Both the position numbers and the translations under genes were made by a program. From positions 124,001-188,000 of the forward strand of contig JAGPNK010000025.1 of the NCBI GenBank assembly GCA_020746835.1: DNA of 64,000 nt. The letters run 5' to 3'. The notes below the pieces were generated by a model. The model worked only from the letters and a program-made list of their open reading frames with translations, had not been told where the DNA came from and did not search any database. Of the stretch, positions 46,589 to 56,644 are shown piece after piece; the first letter of the stretch is position 1, and every line of letters begins with the position of its first letter. This DNA is from Stachybotrys elegans (Eukaryota; Ascomycota; Sordariomycetes; Hypocreales; Stachybotryaceae).

Positions 46589-48506
46589 CTACCAGGCATA
46601 ACCTTTGTCAACTTTCTGAAGAGTCTCCCTCATCATTCTGGGTCTGAGTCCAGTAACCTTGCCCCTCTGATCAATCTCAAACTCAAAATCATCACTTCCG
46701 ACATTCCCGTACGTCAGCATGTCCACTAAGCCCCATGATAGGCATCCACTACTGAAAAGACCAGAGGACGCCTCTGTTGCCTTTGCGTCTGACTCTTCCA
46801 TAGCTTCAGGTTCATAAATACCCCTGAAGGACATTGTTCGGTCGTCTTCCAGCCCCATCGGGTACAGTCTCAGGACAGGCTCTACTCCTGACCCCGGCCA
46901 TATGATCGAGGCATGCGTGGATAGTACATCGATGCCTCCACGGGTCCAGTTACGAACAACGAGCGTCTCGTTCATTTCTACCGTCATCTTGTTTGAGGCT
47001 CCCTGATATATGCCGGCAAACCGCGCGGCGGCATGCTCGCGAGCAGCGTACTCAGCCGCTGGCAACAGCGTCTCTGTGAGAAGATCAGGGAGATAGCCCA
47101 GCAAGTTGTTGCTTCCAGAGCCTGCAAGAAGCACCACGTAGCCTAATTCATGATCTGGCGAAAGAACAATCATTGCACTGTAAAGCCCGAAAGCGCCGTT
47201 TTTCGTGTAGAGATCGACAACGCGCGTACCGCCGTGGCCAAGTGGGAGAAGGGCTCGACGAATCTCCCAAGGCATGCCCACGGACATATGGAGGTCCGCA
47301 GTGTGGGTCGTAGGCTTGAGCCAGGAGCGGGTCGTGGACGGGCTGAGGATAGATGAGTTCAGGATGGATTGACCTAGTCGTGTAAGATCTGCAGCTGTGG
47401 AGAAAATGCCACCGTATCTATACATTTTTAGCCCTGTAAGACGAAGAGTGATAGTAGTACTTACGGGCTAGAGTCTCCCGTCGTGATGTTCCACCATGAA
47501 AGCAGATCATTCTCGGGGATGATGGCATTCTTCTTGCTCTTGGGAGCCTCCAGTGTCGTGCGCTTCATCGAGAGTGGCCGAAGCAGCGAGGATTTAAGAG
47601 ACTTCTCGAACGAATTTCCCGTCATTCCCTCGAGTGCATAGGCAAGAATTTGGTATGCAAGATTTGAGTACACGGGGGTGTTTGACGTGGACGTGATGGG
47701 AAAGTTGGTTTGAGCCGTAAGGCCCTGGAAGAACTCTGACCAGTGTTAGTCAACATGTTCAGCTCGGGGATGTACTCGAATTCACCTTTGCGAGAGCAAG
47801 GTCCCAAGCTTGGCTCTGCTATACTGCACCTTGGTTTCTCTTTGTCGTCGAGGACGGGCAATCCGTATTGCTCAGGGTTAGCGTTTGATGGACCTATAAA
47901 GGTAGCCATGTCGAAGAGCCCAACTAGTACGACAGTTAGAATCGCCAACTTCATAGAAACCGGGGTGCGCTTACGATTTCGACCAATCCCTGCCATGTGC
48001 CCGCAAAGCTGACCGATGGTGACTTCATCCCACTGGACCCTCCGCGTAGGATCGCCCTTGTTTTTCTTGGCTGCACGCGCAAGCTCGGGCACCCATCTCG
48101 TTACGGAATCATGCATGCGCTCCATTCCGACCTCAGCAAGTAAGGTGTACACTGTGATGAGCTTCGACACGCTCCCTATACGAAATACAGTATCCTCATT
48201 GAGAGTTTGTGATGTCAGGAAGCCCTTCATCTCTGGAGGAACATGTCCATGTTGGAAGAGAGTCTCAGAAGCGGAGAAGGCCTGAACGTAAAAAGTAGCG
48301 TTGAGGCCCTGGAAGGTCCCATTCCTTTCAAGCTCATGGAGGGTGTTGTTGAGTCGGTCGATGCTATTTGCAAAAGTACTGGAGGAGAGTGGATCGCGGA
48401 TGGGTGGGAAGACAGGACCCAGGAGAGGGCATGGACCTTGTTGCGCATGGCTCTGGTGTGGTAGGGCGGCGAGGCCAAAGGCAAAAATGGAATAGAGATA
48501 TCTCAT
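46589..48506 (-). CDS. Secreted serine beta-lactamase-like / penicillin-binding-fold hydrolase
   Basis: Four exons, 47975-48506, 47786-47923, 47465-47735 and 46589-47417, join in frame to 589 residues. A signal peptide (MRYLYSIFAFGLAALPHQSHA) leads the protein. The class C beta-lactamase fold shows the nucleophile motif SVSK (S112, K115), the YxN motif VYSNLAYQILAYALEG and GGIFSTAADLTRLGQS. A C-terminal lipocalin-like extension of about 200 residues follows. Fungal relatives include esterases and acyltransferases of metabolite clusters and lactonase-like enzymes. Being secreted, it may act on an exported product. The exact reaction cannot be told. Its promoter is shared with the Zn2Cys6 gene at 48998. 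Confidence 0.87.
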
Positions 48507-48997
48507 GATGATCTGGAGTGTAGTGTTACTGTCTCATGGAAGATTGTGATGAGAATCAACTGTCACAGAGAGTGCGAGTTCGACTGCTTTATACCTTGCG
48601 AAGGAGAGGAGCGAGCCCATCGAAGTAGCAACACCAATACGGAGTATCCACCCAATGGTTCCATGGGCCAGTCCTAACGGCTCTCTGAGTGGTTGACTCG
48701 CTCCTCGGGCTCGCCCTCAGCCTCGCAAGCATGCTTCGTGTGATCATGAAGGGATTACGAGTCCATTAAGCCTGAACTTGTAGAGGAACCAATCAGCTTG
48801 AGGCTGCTCTGTAGATCCACCGTGATTGGTCGGCTCGCTCAATTGATGCTGCTTTGGGCTAAAGCCCCGCCACCGCATTTCACACAGCCACGCACTGTCA
48901 TGGGGTCAGGTAAGATGGGATTCTCCTCAGAATTTTCTTGGGGAGGCTCTGCCACGATGATGAAAACGGCTCATTGTCCTGGTTGCGTGTCCACGTC
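48507..48997. promoter_or_regulatory. Shared upstream region of beta-lactamase-like and Zn2Cys6 genes
   Basis: The two genes diverge from this 491 bp stretch, a layout typical of a cluster-specific regulator and a target gene. A GGCTCGC near 48707 and CGGCTCGCTC at 48829 are similar, but no clear CGG-N-CCG site can be assigned. Confidence 0.4.
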
Positions 48998-50675
48998 ATG
49001 GTCGGTCGCCGAGCATATCACACCAAGACCAAGACGGGCTGTCGCACCTGTAGGTAAGTTCGTGGACCGATGCCATACCTGGAGATTAGACACTAACGCT
49101 GTCAGGGTCCGTAAAGTGCGTTGCGATGAGGGCAAACCCGACTGTGTGCGTTGCACCTCCACTGGCCGGACGTGCGACGGTTACGCTTCATCCTTAATAT
49201 CTAAATCGCCCTCTCCGTCGCAGGACCATGGGCCGCCCAATGCCACCACCGATCTGAAACTGATCCTACCACGGCAAAGCCCTCAAGAGGTTCGCAGCTA
49301 TCGTTATTTCATTGAAGTCACGGCTCCGTCCCTAGCCGGTGCTTTTCATGCCGACTTCTGGCTTGCCGAGGTTCCACGCGTCTGCATGTCTGATGCAGCC
49401 ATATGGCATGCAGTGGTTAGCCTCGGTTCCGCCCATGAGGACTTTGCACAACGTGGCTGCGCGCCCGGGAGCGAGTTCACTCTCAGGCAGTTCAACTCCT
49501 CTATCCGACGTCTCACCGAGTCGCGATCGCCTAGATTTGCAGATCGCTGGAGAGCCCTTACCATCAGTACTATCTTTACGTACATATGCACCATTAAGGG
49601 ATTGCATGATCAAACGCGGATGCATCGTCAGGCAGGGCGCAACCTCCTTCGGGAGCTTCAGGAAGATGCCTTGAGGCTAGCAACTGCTGCAAGCCAGTCT
49701 CGACTTCAAGATTCTGCACCGCCAACAACCTCAATCACATCAATTCCCATATCACTCGCTCCGATACAGTCTATTCTGGTCAACCTGGAGCTACAGGCAA
49801 ATGCACTCGATCAGGGTGGCATTGTCGACAGCCCGGTTTTGCTCGCACAGAACAAGTTACTCAATACATGGCGCTCTTATGAGGCGCCTCACTCCTCGGC
49901 TCGCCCGACTCCAGAGAACGTTAAACAAGCGCATCGTGCTGCCGAGTCGCTGTTGTTTGGACTGATTTTGTCTTCACAACAACATGCAAAGCAGCTTGGT
50001 GATCTTCAAATTGGCAAGGCCGGACCGGATGCGCTATCTCATCTAGTTGTGCGACAAGAGGCTCATACGAGATGCTTCAGAGAGATTGCCAAAGCAATCG
50101 ACATCTTCCAAAAAGATGCAGGGCATGTCAATCGACTAAAAGAGCACACAATCCTTCCGGTGCGCCTCTTCCATACCACCAACCGCATCCTTCTAATTCA
50201 AGACCCGGATGAGCATGACTTGGTGCAGCGCCAACGGGGCCTCCCTGCCTTGTTTGCCTCTGTAGTCGACCTTGCTGAGCAAATCATAGATCTTGATCCC
50301 ATCAAGACCCTTGGAGTAACATATACGCAGCCACTCTTCTTAGTCGCTCATAGTGGCATCGGCCGGTCAATCCGCCGGCGTGCCGTAGCCTTGTTGCGGC
50401 GCCCAAGGCTGGAAGATGGCTGGGATAGTCTCATCTCTGCACGTCTTGCCGAGGCGATCATGGACAGAGAGATGGAGGCAGCGTGGGAATATGAGATGGA
50501 GCAAGGCCTAAGTGCAGGGAAGGTGGGAGGGCAAGAGGAGGATGTCGACCCAATGTTTCGCATATACAATTTGACTTTTTCTTTTACGGGGAGCCGAGAG
50601 GGGCGGACTGTCCTAAGGACGTGGCGGGAGAAGCTGAACAATATTGCTGGGAAAGAAAAGATTATCTGTTGGTAA
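48998..50675 (+). CDS. Zn2Cys6 (GAL4-type) transcription factor
   Basis: Two exons, 48998-49053 and 49106-50675, with a 52 bp intron (GTAAGT...GTCAG), give 541 residues. The intron splits the zinc cluster: GCRTCR in exon 1 joins VRKVRCDEGKPDCVRC and GRTCDGY, giving all six cysteines. The middle region (ATAPSLAGAFHADFW-like block near 49318, then QFNSSIRRLTE) and the C-terminal part follow the fungal regulator family that often controls metabolite or drug-response genes. It is nuclear by inference. The position at the edge of the tailoring genes suggests it is a pathway regulator. Confidence 0.9.
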
Positions 50676-52443
50676 TCACATAAGTGGACTCTACGTCCCC
50701 TCTGCTCAATGTCCATCTCGGTCCCACCGCTTTCTTATTTCCTCTGTTTTTCGATTTTGCCTGGGATGCCGAGACGAAGCAACTCCCGTTCGACCATCTA
50801 CCCCATTGTCAGGCGGAGAAGTAGACTCGGGTAGAAAACAGTGGGACAGCATCACATTCCGCGAGGTCAAAGGCCGTTGGTTCCAATAGTTAGCCAGAAA
50901 AGTCCAGGAGGTCCTCACATTTGGATCCTCCGGATTTTGGCCTCCTACGAGATTCACCAGAGTTATGATATAACAACTATTGGTGTAATATTTAGGAGAT
51001 CCATTATTTATTATTCACTGTGTCTTTGTTCCATGTGATGATTGGACCTCATTATGATTCCTTGACGTATCGTCCTTCCACTTTTGCTACGAGGTAGAAT
51101 AATGTAGTAGAAGGTACTGCTCTCCTCAGTTAGATAAAAGGACTATTCCCCCCCTTTGCTCTTTTACATCTCATTTCTTTAATCGATTTAATGACCATAA
51201 TATCAAGCTTCCTAGTACCAAACAAGGCAGGAAAGGAGTCGAGAATTACAGAAAACAGTCTCGACAGTGATACCGCCCGGTCAGCAAAGACATCAACTGA
51301 CAGAGGGGACGTCGCCTTACTGTTTGTCCATTCAAGCCTGACCACGTGTTCTGCTCAAAAGCTGGAGACGTTTCCAATGCAGTCGATGCTCGTTAGGAGT
51401 AGCTGGTCCATATACTCTACCAAGCAACGTGTAGTCATAGTTACCCGTTGGTCTAGGGTGGCATGGCAGCCTAACTAAGTGAAGTGTGCGACCCTTAGTT
51501 GGGAACCCATTATGTTATCGGGCCCTACTCTTTGTCCTCTATAAACTCCCTCACAGCAAACCTTAGCAAGTAATACCCTGCATCATCTCCATCCTTGAAG
51601 TTTACCATTTTCTCGCCGCGTCAGTGACATTTATATAATACGCGCCAGTCAACTTGATCACTCACCCTTTGTTTACCGGGCATTGTTGGCAGACAGTCCC
51701 TTGATGACCTACCCGTAGACGCCTGTGCGACCGAATAATGAATACATCGGATTTATCACGAAGCCATCCACTTTGCCCAGGATAACGCAAGGCTCTGACT
51801 GACGCTTTGTTTCGCTGCGTCTGCTCGTCAAAGTACAGCGCGTCCAGCAGGACAAGCCGCCAATTCCTCCTCTTGAGGCCGGACACGAGCGAGGCTCGCC
51901 TTTCATTGGGACAGATGACATTTAGACATGAGAAAAAAGGGACAAACACGAACTTTGCGGCAACGGGAAGAAATAATACTATAATGGCTGTCAATGTTGG
52001 AAGCCGATTTCCAAATAGGTAAGCAAGCAGACGCCGACTTCACGGTGGATGCTACGAGTCATTTGTGGAGCCTAGATACGAACATTTGTTTTGCCTAGTG
52101 AGGACTCTGCTGCCGCAACCTCAAGTGCAACCAATATGCGGATCCTGGAGTTCCAAGCCTGTCACGCCAGGGACAACGAAAGTGGCTGCTCGAGCCCTTC
52201 ATAGGTCTCAACACGTACTATTCAGCGTCCGATGACCATCAAATGAGGCTGCCACATGTCTCCATTGTTCAGGCAGCAGCCGACTCGAATCCTTTTTCGG
52301 ACCCCAAATACAAATCATGGACACGTGTCAGCACATGTACCCAGCACGAGCGACGGTAGCGCTTAAATCTATCGTTGCGCCCAAGACCGTTTCCTGTTCT
52401 TCTTTCCCACCATCGACCGATTTTCCATCCTTCTGCAGACACC
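50676..52443. other. Long intergenic region
   Basis: About 1.77 kb with no supported gene. Reading frames are short and lack conserved motifs. A locally AT-rich part lies at 50.97-51.04 kb. The last 150 bp before 52444 has CT-rich, promoter-like sequence. Confidence 0.4.
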
Positions 52444-53768
52444 ATGAGAGTGACTCCCACCATCCCAGTGCTTCTGCTAGGCGCCGCAGCGGCCTCTGAC
52501 AAACTTGCGGAAGGAGCTGCCAAATGCCCAGAAAAACTCAAAGCCACCGTCGACTGGGTCGATTACGAGTGGAGCGGTGTGAGGCACTTGACCATGGCAG
52601 GCCTGCATGACCACCTGAAAGCATGCCACAACACAGCCGAGCTCAACCTCCATCTCGACTTTGACGGTGCTTTTGGCCTAGTCCCTTTGAACTTCCCTTT
52701 CAATTTGGCTGGGGGAGATCGGTACCCCAACTTGACCTCTTTGAAGGTGAACGGGTACAACTTCGACAGTCGACCCTGGGATGAATTGCTTGCCACTTGG
52801 AACTGGAACTTGCTCAAGATATGGTTGGGAACACCCAAGGAAAGGAGGTACATGAGCAATATCGAACTTTGGCTTGAGGCAATGGACTGGTCTCATCTTG
52901 AGTCCCTCGACATGGGGGTTCACATCTCTGACCACTTGGCCGAGGTGATTCCGCCACACTTGACCAACCTGAAGCATCTCACATTCAGCCAGTCAAACAT
53001 GCATTTGTCTGATGGCAGTCTCAAGTTCATTCAATCTCTGGCTTCGTCCGTGGACTCACTCGTCTGGCGGAAAACTGGGCCAAAATTGATGGTGCTTTGG
53101 AACAGGTGCTCGACAAACATGGCTCGAGCCTCAAAAACCTCGACATTCATTATGATGACAGAGATACCCCATTGCCGCAATTGACTTCCGAAGAATTCCA
53201 CTTGATCGATACTAAAGCTCTGAATTTGCAACATCTCGCGCTCAATATCGACAGAAATGGCACATGGCCATGGGAGGCCCTAGAGATAATTGCCTCATCC
53301 CTGCCATCGCTTGAGTCGGTCCATATCTGGCTGCAGCTCGCCAGTGACTTGGCGCAACAGAATCCACCACCTGACTTTTATACTGATCAGGAGGCGGTGA
53401 CCGATTCAGCGTTCCGTGAGCCTCGCCTCAACCAGACGACTGCCGCCGAGGTCTTCACCTTCTTAAAGGCCAGGAATGGCGACGGCAGCCTACAGAGCGT
53501 AACCTTTTCATCCGGTGATTTCATCGGCGGCCCTGCGAGGTTCTCTCAATGGGATTATGGCAGAAGAGTACGCATCCTATGCCAGGATAACGCTGGCGAG
53601 GTCCAATGTGAAACGCTTGTAGCCAGCGCTTATCCGGGCGACGGAGATATTCGAGCCGGAGAATGGCGAGCCGGCCGTGATCCAGTAGATCTAGGGAAAG
53701 TATTTCTTGATGCAGAACATATACCGGGGTTCTTAGATGAGTTGTTGCTGGTGGAGAAGCCGGAATAG
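52444..53768 (+). CDS. Secreted leucine-rich-repeat-like protein (one frame break)
   Basis: ATG at 52444 in good context (CACCATGAG) starts a signal peptide (VTPTIPVLLLGAAAASD). Repeating blocks such as VRHLTMAGLHDHLKACHN, NLTSLKVNGYNFD, HLESLDMGVHISDHL and NLKHLTFSQSNMHLSDGSL look like irregular leucine-rich repeats. The frame changes at the short G run 53069-53070: upstream ends SSVDSLVWR, downstream continues AKIDGALEQVL, SSLKNLDIHY and ALNLQHLALNI to the stop at 53768. One missing base explains the break. The complete protein would be about 440 residues. Function unknown; an extracellular binding role is an inference. Confidence 0.65.
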
Positions 53769-53820
53769 AGCTAGATCTAAATATATAGAGATTATACTTC
53801 AAGGTTTTACATTGAAATTA

Positions 53821-53863
53821 CTAGTCTGTATCCCATTGGGGTACACGAACGGGAAATCTCACA
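53821..53863 (+). repeat. Short retroposon-like repeat, copy D, with target-site duplication
   Basis: A 43 bp copy in reverse orientation reads CTGTATCCCATTGGGGTACA then CGAACGGGAAATCTCACA. It is flanked by TTACATTGAAATTA (53807-53820) and TTACATTGGAAATTA (53864-53878), a direct repeat differing by one extra G. It starts about 50 bp after the LRR-like gene. Confidence 0.75.
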
Positions 53864-53878
53864 TTACATTGGAAATTA

Positions 53879-54571
53879 TCAAATTATAAGGCCAGAATGA
53901 CAAGGCCAACCCAAGTAGAGGCCCTGACAATAACCCTAGCGATAAGCTAGAATAGAAGCAGGGCAGGCATTCCAAATTTGATTCCCAAAGTATCTTGTCT
54001 CTTGTGTCAAAATCATGCTTGTAAAACACAGCGATCATCTTATGGCTATTACCGAGACCTTGAACTTCTGCCCTTTGCCTATTATTGCATCTGCCTGTGC
54101 TTTCTTTATAACTGAGCCCATGTGTAAATTTAAATGACCCAGGGGAGATGAAGGCGACACTCCTAACGTAATACATTTATATCTATCAATTTATATACAA
54201 TTACCTGCTGCTGGACTAGAAAGGGGCTGGAATGGGCAATAATTCATATGATATTGTGTCCCCCGCTGGGGACTTTCTGGGGATTCTAGGGTATAGATAA
54301 CCAGACTAGCAGGGCTGGGCTGCATATGAGACTGTGGGTTGGGCGTCTATAGGAAGCAAATGATCAACACGGTTCTGATTGGAGACTAGTTGCCAGTCGT
54401 GCTCCTGATATTATATCTTTATTTTAAGTACTAATAGATAGGGATCGCTAAGTACTTACACGAGGATAGTTGACACAAGCCATTACGCCATTAGACAAGC
54501 GGTGCTACACGATGAGTTGGGAAACATTTGCTGAGTTGTGTGTTTCTAAACTATGAATGCGCAAAGCGGTC
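53879..54571. other. Intergenic AT-rich region
   Basis: No supported gene; moderately AT-rich with scattered TATA words. It contains the 3' flank of the deacetylase gene. Confidence 0.4.
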
Positions 54572-55492
54572 TTATAGCATAGCACCGGGTGCCGCAGGTA
54601 ACATCGCCCCATTCGGTACCGGATTCTTCTTCTTGAACTCGTCACAAATTTCTGCCATAGTAACAAACTCCACACCCTCGTGCTTCATCATATGCTCAAT
54701 CAACCGTTCGTGCATTAGGATGGCATGCGGTCGTCCAGATACGTCGGGGTGGATAGTCATGGGGAAGATAAACTCATCGTACTCCCTGTAGAAGTAGTCA
54801 AAGTGGTCTCTCCAGATATCCTCCACATCGCGAGCATTGACGAATCCGTGACTATTTGGTGCGTCCTTGATGAAAAGCATAGGAGGTAGGTCATCAAGGT
54901 ACCAGTTAGCTGGAATCTCAACCAGGCCAGTCTCCTGACCCCGGATCAGAGGCTTCATCCAGTCCTCTGGCTTCTTCTGATAATCAATGTTTGTCCATCT
55001 GTCGCCCGTTCGTAGGTAATACGCCTCGCAATCAGTGTGACTCATGCTGTGGTCGTATTCAATCCCATAATCGAGCAACAGCTGCGCACCTTCCTTGCTT
55101 GTTTCCCACCATGGCGCAACACTTCCTCTCGGTGGCTTCCCTGCAAAATCCGTCAACATGCGATATGTCTTGTCTAGCACCTCGCGCAGTTGGTCCAGTG
55201 TCATATCTGTTGGGTTCTCGTGGGAGTAGCCGTGTAGGCCAATCTCGTGACCTGCATCGCGTACAGCGGCCATATCCTCTGGGAAGGTCTCGAGACTATG
55301 GCCGGGGATGAACCACGTTGACTTTATATCATATTTTTTGAAAAGCTTCAGGATGCGTTGCGTGCCAATCGTGCCTGCAAAGTAGCCACGGCTGATGTCG
55401 TTGGTGGAATCCTGTCCACCATACGAACCCAGCCAGCCAGCGATGGCGTCGACATCAACGCCGTAACTGACGAGAACGCGCTTCTTTCCCAT
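54572..55492 (-). CDS. Polysaccharide deacetylase family protein (NodB fold, PgdA/CE4-like)
   Basis: Single-exon gene, 306 residues, ATG 55492. The NodB-homology motifs are visible: [12 protein letters not shown] (catalytic/metal Asp), [11 protein letters not shown] (HxxxH metal ligands), SVAPWWE, and [12 protein letters not shown] near the end (catalytic His). This is the subgroup that resembles Helicobacter PgdA and cyclic-imidase-like enzymes, which removes acetyl or amide groups from small or polymeric substrates. No signal peptide is seen, so it is probably intracellular and not a chitin deacetylase of the wall. It is intact. It stands apart from other genes. Confidence 0.88.
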   Translation of the reverse strand: MGKKRVLVSYGVDVDAIAGWLGSYGGQDSTNDISRGYFAGTIGTQRILKLFKKYDIKSTWFIPGHSLETFPEDMAAVRDAGHEIGLHGYSHENPTDMTLDQLREVLDKTYRMLTDFAGKPPRGSVAPWWETSKEGAQLLLDYGIEYDHSMSHTDCEAYYLRTGDRWTNIDYQKKPEDWMKPLIRGQETGLVEIPANWYLDDLPPMLFIKDAPNSHGFVNARDVEDIWRDHFDYFYREYDEFIFPMTIHPDVSGRPHAILMHERLIEHMMKHEGVEFVTMAEICDEFKKKNPVPNGAMLPAAPGAML

Positions 55493-56169
55493 ACTGAGGT
55501 TGGAAGATGATGATCAAGATTGGCAGGTAGCAGACTGATTGGCACAGTGATTGAATCCCCCTCAAAGATATGGGTTCAAGTCTCAGTTGTTGGAGTGAAT
55601 GTGCAGGCCGGACAAAAGTTAACACTCACCTTGGGATCCACGAAACAAGAGAGGGGTAGAGAGTATGTCCAAACCAAGTCTGCATGGTCCATAATTCCGA
55701 GGTTAGTCTCCTACAATCGCTCGATTGTTGGCATAAGTTGGCACTTGACCCACTTGGAGAACGTCAGCAGAGCAATCTGTGTCATCATGATTCGTTAGAT
55801 ACCACGGCAGATCAAGATAAGCCTGAACAGGGAATTTAGTTTATATGATAAAGCAAAAGTCGACATTTTCGTGCTGTAGGAAGGCTGATAGCAAAGTCCA
55901 CGTGACGGCGGCGCCAACTAGGCTGATCGAGTAGAGTGGCATATATGTCCGAGGTCGGTGCCTTCTAGTTTCCTATAGCGAGCAGGTCTAACCAACATAA
56001 TGCGATCACCTTGTGTGCTTGGAGAACGGCCTCTCACTTTACTCACGGCCTCGTGCATTCTCCTTCGCTTCCATGCCGCCGGCTTCTGTCACTCCGACCT
56101 TCAAGTCCTGCAAGGACAGCTCAAATCGTCGCTTGGAATAATATGTCCCACAAGGGCGCTGGTATAATT

Positions 56170-56410
56170 GTCGAGATAGGACCAGAGTAAAAGGGGCTTC
56201 CCCATATCGGGGATAGAGTAAACCTCAAGCAGGTTTGCAGATTGTGCGTCGGGTGCAATCTCACCCTGCGTGCAAAGGGACGCCAGGATTCTCTCTTTGC
56301 GGCAAGCGCGATACCGTAGGGTTCCAACATGACGGTCCTTTTGCAGACTACGCTATCGCTGACCCCGAAGGTGTTGTCAACCTCACGCTCGGACACCGCA
56401 AATGAGCTCC
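56170..56410 (+). pseudogene. Fragment of a zinc-dependent alcohol dehydrogenase (MDR family)
   Basis: On the + strand a frame reading HPACKGTPGFSLCGKRDTVG then HDGPFADYAIADPEGVVNL to a TGA matches the structural-zinc lobe and the 'GxFAEYA' block of MDR alcohol dehydrogenases. Upstream the same frame is interrupted (TAG near 56216), and no start is left. Copy E of the short repeat begins 24 bp after its stop. It is a small relic only. Confidence 0.4.
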
Positions 56411-56427
56411 TTTTGGAGCTCACGAAT

Positions 56428-56560
56428 GTGGGATTTCCTGTTTGTGTGCCCCAATGGGATATAGACCAGTGACTTTAAGAAGCCCCCCTCTGATAATAAA
56501 GACAATATTAGATTAATAGATAACAATTGGTTAGAAAATTCAATTAAGAAAAGCTTGTGG
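56428..56560 (-). repeat. Short retroposon-like repeat, copy E (long, RIP-like)
   Basis: About 133 bp, matching copy A (1515-1648) over its full length. Compared with copy A nearly all differences are C-to-T or G-to-A (for example GATACAGACC to GATATAGACC, TTCGAGG to TTTAAGA), with one inserted C. Both copies end at GCTTGTGG, which probably marks the 5' end of a full-length element. Confidence 0.75.
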
Positions 56561-56644
56561 CTGCAGCAGATGTCAAAGTTTTCCAGCCACTGCAATTGCC
56601 TAGAAGATGCCGCCGTGGCGTCGGGTGCCTGGGGATACTTTGTT

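Noticed and set aside
55520..55600. tRNA-like A and B boxes (TAGCAGACTGATTGG and GGGTTCAAGTCTC)
   Set aside because: The B-box stem pairs only 4 of 5 and no acceptor stem can be formed with the expected spacing, so it is not called a tRNA. A tRNA-derived repeat remains possible.
56404..56421. Perfect hairpin GAGCTCC-TTTT-GGAGCTC
   Set aside because: A short palindrome beside repeat copy E; terminators of this kind are bacterial and no gene end fits. Probably chance or part of the insertion site.
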